A DNA stretch of 64,000 nucleotides from an uncultured Gemmatimonadota bacterium (GTDB taxonomy: Bacteria > Gemmatimonadota > Gemmatimonadetes > Gemmatimonadales > Gemmatimonadaceae), in assembly GCA_902826615.1 (NCBI GenBank), contig CADEFN010000006.1, positions 186,001 through 250,000 of the forward strand, given 5' to 3'. The position numbers and the translations under genes are program-made. The notes under the pieces were generated by a model. The model saw only the letters and a list, made by a program, of their open reading frames with translations, was not told the origin of the DNA and ran no database searches. Of the stretch, positions 61,072-64,000 are shown piece after piece (within the stretch, counting starts at the first letter, position 1; every line of letters starts with the position of its first letter).

Positions 61072-62505
61072 CTAACGCCACTCCGCCGCTTGTGCAGCGG
61101 TGGCGGGCCCCAGCTTTCCTTCTACTGACTTGAGGAGTGCGGCCGCCTGGTAGACCTGGCCGCCCTTGATCACCTGCTGCACGTTGCGTGTGTTGCGAAT
61201 CTCGCGAAGGGGATTGCCACGCACGATCACCAGGTCGGCAAACTTCCCGGGCTCAACACTGCCCAGCCGATCGCCCAGGCCAAAGGCACGCGCGTTGTTG
61301 ATCGTCGCAATCTTGAGGGCGGCATGATTGGGAATGCCGGCCCGCGCGAAGGCATGAATCTCCCGGTGGGTTGAGAAGCCGGGGAGAAACTCGCCAGTGC
61401 TTGGGTAGTCGGTGCCTGAGGTGATGAGGTGGCCACCCCCCATGTCATAGAACTGCTTGATCTCGCGTGGCTTGATGCGATAGATCCGGTCGAACTGGTC
61501 GTTGATTCGCGCCGCGGGCTTCTTGTCGAACTCTTCGCGTGCGTAGGGTGCGAGGAAGCGTCGCTCGTCGCTCCACTTCTCGAAGAGTTCGTCGCGATTG
61601 GAGGCGTAGCCGAAGGCCGTCATGGTGGCGTCGAAGTTCACGCGGCGATCGATGAAGAGCTGCATGACGTCCTTCACCGCTTTCGACGAGAGGTCGAGGT
61701 TGACGTACGACGCGTAGGCCGACTGGGTCGCGGGCATGGCATCGCCACCCATGAAGTGTTCGATGCGGTCGATTCCCATGAGGATGGCATCACGCGGATT
61801 CACACTGCCGCGAAATCCGGAGTCGAGATGTCCCGTGACCGTGGCGCCATGGAAGTGTGCCCGTTCGATGAGCGCCTTGAGGGGGCCCGGACCGATGCCC
61901 TTGGCCTTGAACCCACGCACCCCGCGCGCCACCCACTTGTCGACGTCGGCGTACACGTCGGCCGCTGTCATCTCGGGATTCCACCCTGGTCGTGTGCTGC
62001 CGAAGTAGGCCCCCGAGTTCATGAGACGTGGCCCAGGCGTTTCGCCGCGTTCGATGCGGAGCCGCAGCGCCTGCATGTCTTCCGGATCGTACTCCCCGGC
62101 GGGGAAGGTGGTGGTCACGCCATTGGCGAGAAAGACCACCGGCTGCACCGTGGTTTCATCGCGTCGTTTGCCTCCGAAGAGGTTGACGTTGTAGTGGGCG
62201 TGCAGGTCAATGAAACCCGGGAGCAGATAGGCTTCGTCGTCGAGCTCGAGGACCTGTCGCGCGTTAGGCACGGGACCAGCGGCGAGCGAGGCGTCGACGG
62301 CGAAGATCTTCCCGGCGACCACCACGATTCCCGTGTTGCGGCGCACGGCATCGCTCACCGCATCAAAGAGCCAGCCTCCGCGAATCACCAGGGCGCCATC
62401 GGGCACCGTGCTCTGGGAGCTGGCAGGCGATGTGAGCCCCAGCAGACCCAGGAGGGTCAGGGAAAGGGCCTTGGCTGTATGGGGGACGGCTCGGAGCAAA
62501 CGCAT
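61072..62505 (-). CDS. Exported imidazolonepropionase-like amidohydrolase
   Basis: A 477-residue metal hydrolase with a signal peptide (ALSLTLLGLLGLTSPASSQ). Motifs: GFIDLHAHYNVN (metal His pair), GVTTTFPAG, VTGHLD, HLITSGTDYPS (metal Asp) and LGSVEPGKFADLVIV. It belongs to the amidohydrolase group acting on cyclic amides or dipeptides. Substrate unknown. Its TAG stop lies in a CGTTAGG heptamer. Confidence 0.82.
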   Translation of the reverse strand: MRLLRAVPHTAKALSLTLLGLLGLTSPASSQSTVPDGALVIRGGWLFDAVSDAVRRNTGIVVVAGKIFAVDASLAAGPVPNARQVLELDDEAYLLPGFIDLHAHYNVNLFGGKRRDETTVQPVVFLANGVTTTFPAGEYDPEDMQALRLRIERGETPGPRLMNSGAYFGSTRPGWNPEMTAADVYADVDKWVARGVRGFKAKGIGPGPLKALIERAHFHGATVTGHLDSGFRGSVNPRDAILMGIDRIEHFMGGDAMPATQSAYASYVNLDLSSKAVKDVMQLFIDRRVNFDATMTAFGYASNRDELFEKWSDERRFLAPYAREEFDKKPAARINDQFDRIYRIKPREIKQFYDMGGGHLITSGTDYPSTGEFLPGFSTHREIHAFARAGIPNHAALKIATINNARAFGLGDRLGSVEPGKFADLVIVRGNPLREIRNTRNVQQVIKGGQVYQAAALLKSVEGKLGPATAAQAAEWR

Positions 62506-62665
62506 CGGGCCTCGAAGGGGGGAGACAGAAGCCTACGCGCAAGGCGGACGCAGCGCTGCACAGTTGGCCGATCTTGAACCCCTGGGCGGGTTCGACTGAC
62601 GGTGGGCGGGGGGACTCCTGTCCGAGCCCTCACCCTACGTCGCGCCAGCGCTGCATTCCCGTCCT

Positions 62666-63202
62666 GTGACGTCCCCTCGCGATCGCCTCGCCGCCGCCCT
62701 CGCCGACCGCTACCGCCTCGACCGCGAGCTTGGCGCGGGCGGCATGGTCACCGTCTATCTCGCGCACGATCTCAAGCACGACCGCGACGTCGCCATCAAG
62801 GTCCTGCACCCCGACCTCGGCGCCGCGTTAGGCGGCGACCGCTTTCTCACCGAGATTCGAACAACCGCACGACTGCAGCATCCCCACATCCTGCCACTGC
62901 TCGACAGCGGGGAGGCGGATGGCCTGCTGTACTACGTGATGCCGCTGGTAACGGGCGAGACGCTCCGCGCGCGGCTGGAACGCGAGAAGCAGCTCCCGAT
63001 TGCTGACGCCGTCCGGATCGCGCGCGAAGTGGCGAGCGCGCTCGACTATGCCCACCGGCAGAATGTGATCGATCGCGACATCAAGCCGGAGAACATCCTG
63101 CTGCACGATGGCAGCGCCCTCGTCGCGGACTTCGCGATCGCACTGGCGGTGCAGAGCGCCGGCGGACAGCGGATGATCAGCGCAGCGCGGGTCGCCCCCT
63201 GA
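62666..63202 (+). pseudogene. Truncated, catalytically damaged Ser/Thr kinase
   Basis: A GTG-started reading frame of 178 residues with a bacterial Ser/Thr kinase N-lobe: 'RYRLDRELGAGGMVTVYLAHD' in two parts, VAIK (metal/ATP Lys) and 'EIRTTARLQHPHILPLLDSG'. The catalytic HRD is DRD (Asp136) and DFG is DFA (155-157). The frame stops in the activation segment, losing the whole C-lobe and sensor. It overlaps the end of the next gene by 26 bp. Best read as a decayed remnant; a deliberate pseudokinase fragment is less likely. Confidence 0.7.
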
Positions 63203-64000
63203 CGAGGAATGTGCCGGGCCGAGCCCCGGTGATGGCACCGTTCTCCAGCACCATCGTCCCATTCACGACCACATGTCGCACCCCCTCCGGGTAGTGGTGT
63301 GGGTCGAGGTACGACGAACGATCGCTGATCGCTGCGGCATCGAAGACGACGAGATCTGCTACCTGTCCCTCGGCCACGACGCCGCGATCCGTCACGCCGA
63401 GCCAGCGTGCGGAGTGGGAGGTCATCCGCTGCACAGCGCCCTCGAGCGTGATGACACCACGATCGCGCACGTAGCGCTCGAGCACCCGGGGGAATGAGCC
63501 GTAGCTGCGAGGATGCGGGTGCCCCCGGCTGGGGACCACCAGGTCGCCATCGGTCTCGATCATCGTGGCGGGGTGTTCGAGGAACCGTACCACGTCGCCC
63601 TCGTCCATGCCGTGGAAGATCCCGATGAATCCTCCGGCCCGCTGCAGTTCGATCAGCCCTTCGACCGCCCCTTCGATGGTAAGGGGAAGCCCGCGGGCCA
63701 CCAGGTAGTCGGCCAGGGTCTTCCCCGCGAGCGACGAGTCGTGCGTCACCTCCCGGAACTGGATGGAGGATGGCTCGGCGCCGGTCTGTCGCGGGAAGAT
63801 CTCGCGCATCTCACGCGCCAGGCGCCGGCGGGTGGCGGCATCGGCGACTCGTTTTCGGAAGGCCTCGGCACCGTCGGCCAGTGCCCACGCCGGGAACATG
63901 ACGTCGGAGTACGTGCTGTAAGCGGTGTATGGATAGATGTCGAAGGCCACCTCCTGTCCCGCGGCGCGCGCGGAGTCGAGCAGGGAGAGCATGGCGGTAC
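63177..64000 (-). CDS. N-acyl-D-amino-acid deacylase (3' part, runs off window)
   Basis: The C-terminal part of a D-aminoacylase/amidohydrolase 3 enzyme, open to the right edge. Seen: 'AFDIYPYTAYSTYSDVMFP', GIFHGMDEGDV, METD-like IETDGD (metal Asp), 'PHPRSYGSFPRVLERYV', 'VQRMTSHSARWLG' and 'EGQVADLVVFD'. Family enzymes release D-amino acids from N-acyl forms. The N-terminal metal motif (HxH) is outside the window. Confidence 0.8.
   Translation of the reverse strand, partial: TAMLSLLDSARAAGQEVAFDIYPYTAYSTYSDVMFPAWALADGAEAFRKRVADAATRRRLAREMREIFPRQTGAEPSSIQFREVTHDSSLAGKTLADYLVARGLPLTIEGAVEGLIELQRAGGFIGIFHGMDEGDVVRFLEHPATMIETDGDLVVPSRGHPHPRSYGSFPRVLERYVRDRGVITLEGAVQRMTSHSARWLGVTDRGVVAEGQVADLVVFDAAAISDRSSYLDPHHYPEGVRHVVVNGTMVLENGAITGARPGTFLVRGRPALR

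Noticed and set aside
1-64000. CRISPR array or insertion sequence
   Set aside because: No regularly spaced direct repeats, transposase motif or terminal inverted repeats were seen.

Overview
The window looks like a piece of a GC-rich, diderm bacterial chromosome, most likely Gemmatimonadota (Gemmatimonas-like). This is inferred from gene content, not from a search. The signs are three large orphan FtsX/MacB-type permeases (ADOP family), each paired with a PadR regulator in a 4-bp overlap; many lipoprotein beta-propellers; TolB-propeller/amidohydrolase fusions; a Ser/Thr kinase fragment; and a protein with a predicted outer-membrane barrel. No rRNA, tRNA, CRISPR array or transposon was found.

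Layout. 0.1-9.1 kb: a DUF4143-type AAA ATPase, two small envelope proteins, a Ser/Thr phosphatase, the first PadR/ADOP pair, an alpha/beta hydrolase and a histidine-phosphatase-like protein. 9.1-16.2 kb: an internally duplicated membrane protein, an NTF2-like protein, a cytochrome-c/Vgb-propeller fusion, an 1109-residue TolB-amidohydrolase and an AraC regulator. 16.4-19.3 kb: the second PadR/ADOP pair.

19.6-29.2 kb is the most unusual part. A PspF-like sigma-54 activator without a sensory domain is followed by a terminator, a candidate -24/-12 promoter and a tight run of six genes: a receiver-like protein lacking the phosphorylation residues; an 810-residue protein with a cationic helical stretch; a HEVGH metallopeptidase; a 98-residue basic protein; a helical 396-residue protein; and an 867-residue fusion of a trypsin-like protease with a beta-lactamase/DD-peptidase-like domain. 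None has a visible signal peptide. It is the best candidate for an undescribed system, perhaps one releasing wall- and protein-degrading enzymes.

29.2-41.2 kb: the third PadR/ADOP pair, a spermidine-synthase-like methyltransferase, a YVTN propeller, a LytTR/histidine-kinase two-component pair, an M20 amidohydrolase, small membrane proteins and a DadA-like oxidoreductase.

41.4-54.9 kb is a beta-glucan (laminarin-type) utilisation locus of two convergent operons. The forward operon has a glycosidase fused to a predicted outer-membrane barrel and two GH3 enzymes. The reverse operon has a triple-repeat carbohydrate-binding lipoprotein, a ROK repressor, a GH16 lipoprotein and a GPH sugar symporter. 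Both operons start at a TTGACA promoter followed by nearly the same 23-bp operator, CTTTGT-N8-CGAACAAAG, which I infer is the ROK site.

55.2-62.5 kb: a propeller lipoprotein, then a sulfatase module (formylglycine-generating enzyme, a small lipoprotein and two CxPSR sulfatases, all predicted lipoproteins) and an imidazolonepropionase-like amidohydrolase. 62.6-64 kb: a truncated, catalytically damaged kinase abutting the 3' part of a D-aminoacylase gene that runs off the window.

Across the window the heptamer CGTTAGG (or CCTAACG) occurs 30 times by eye, on both strands, in different reading frames and at stop codons.
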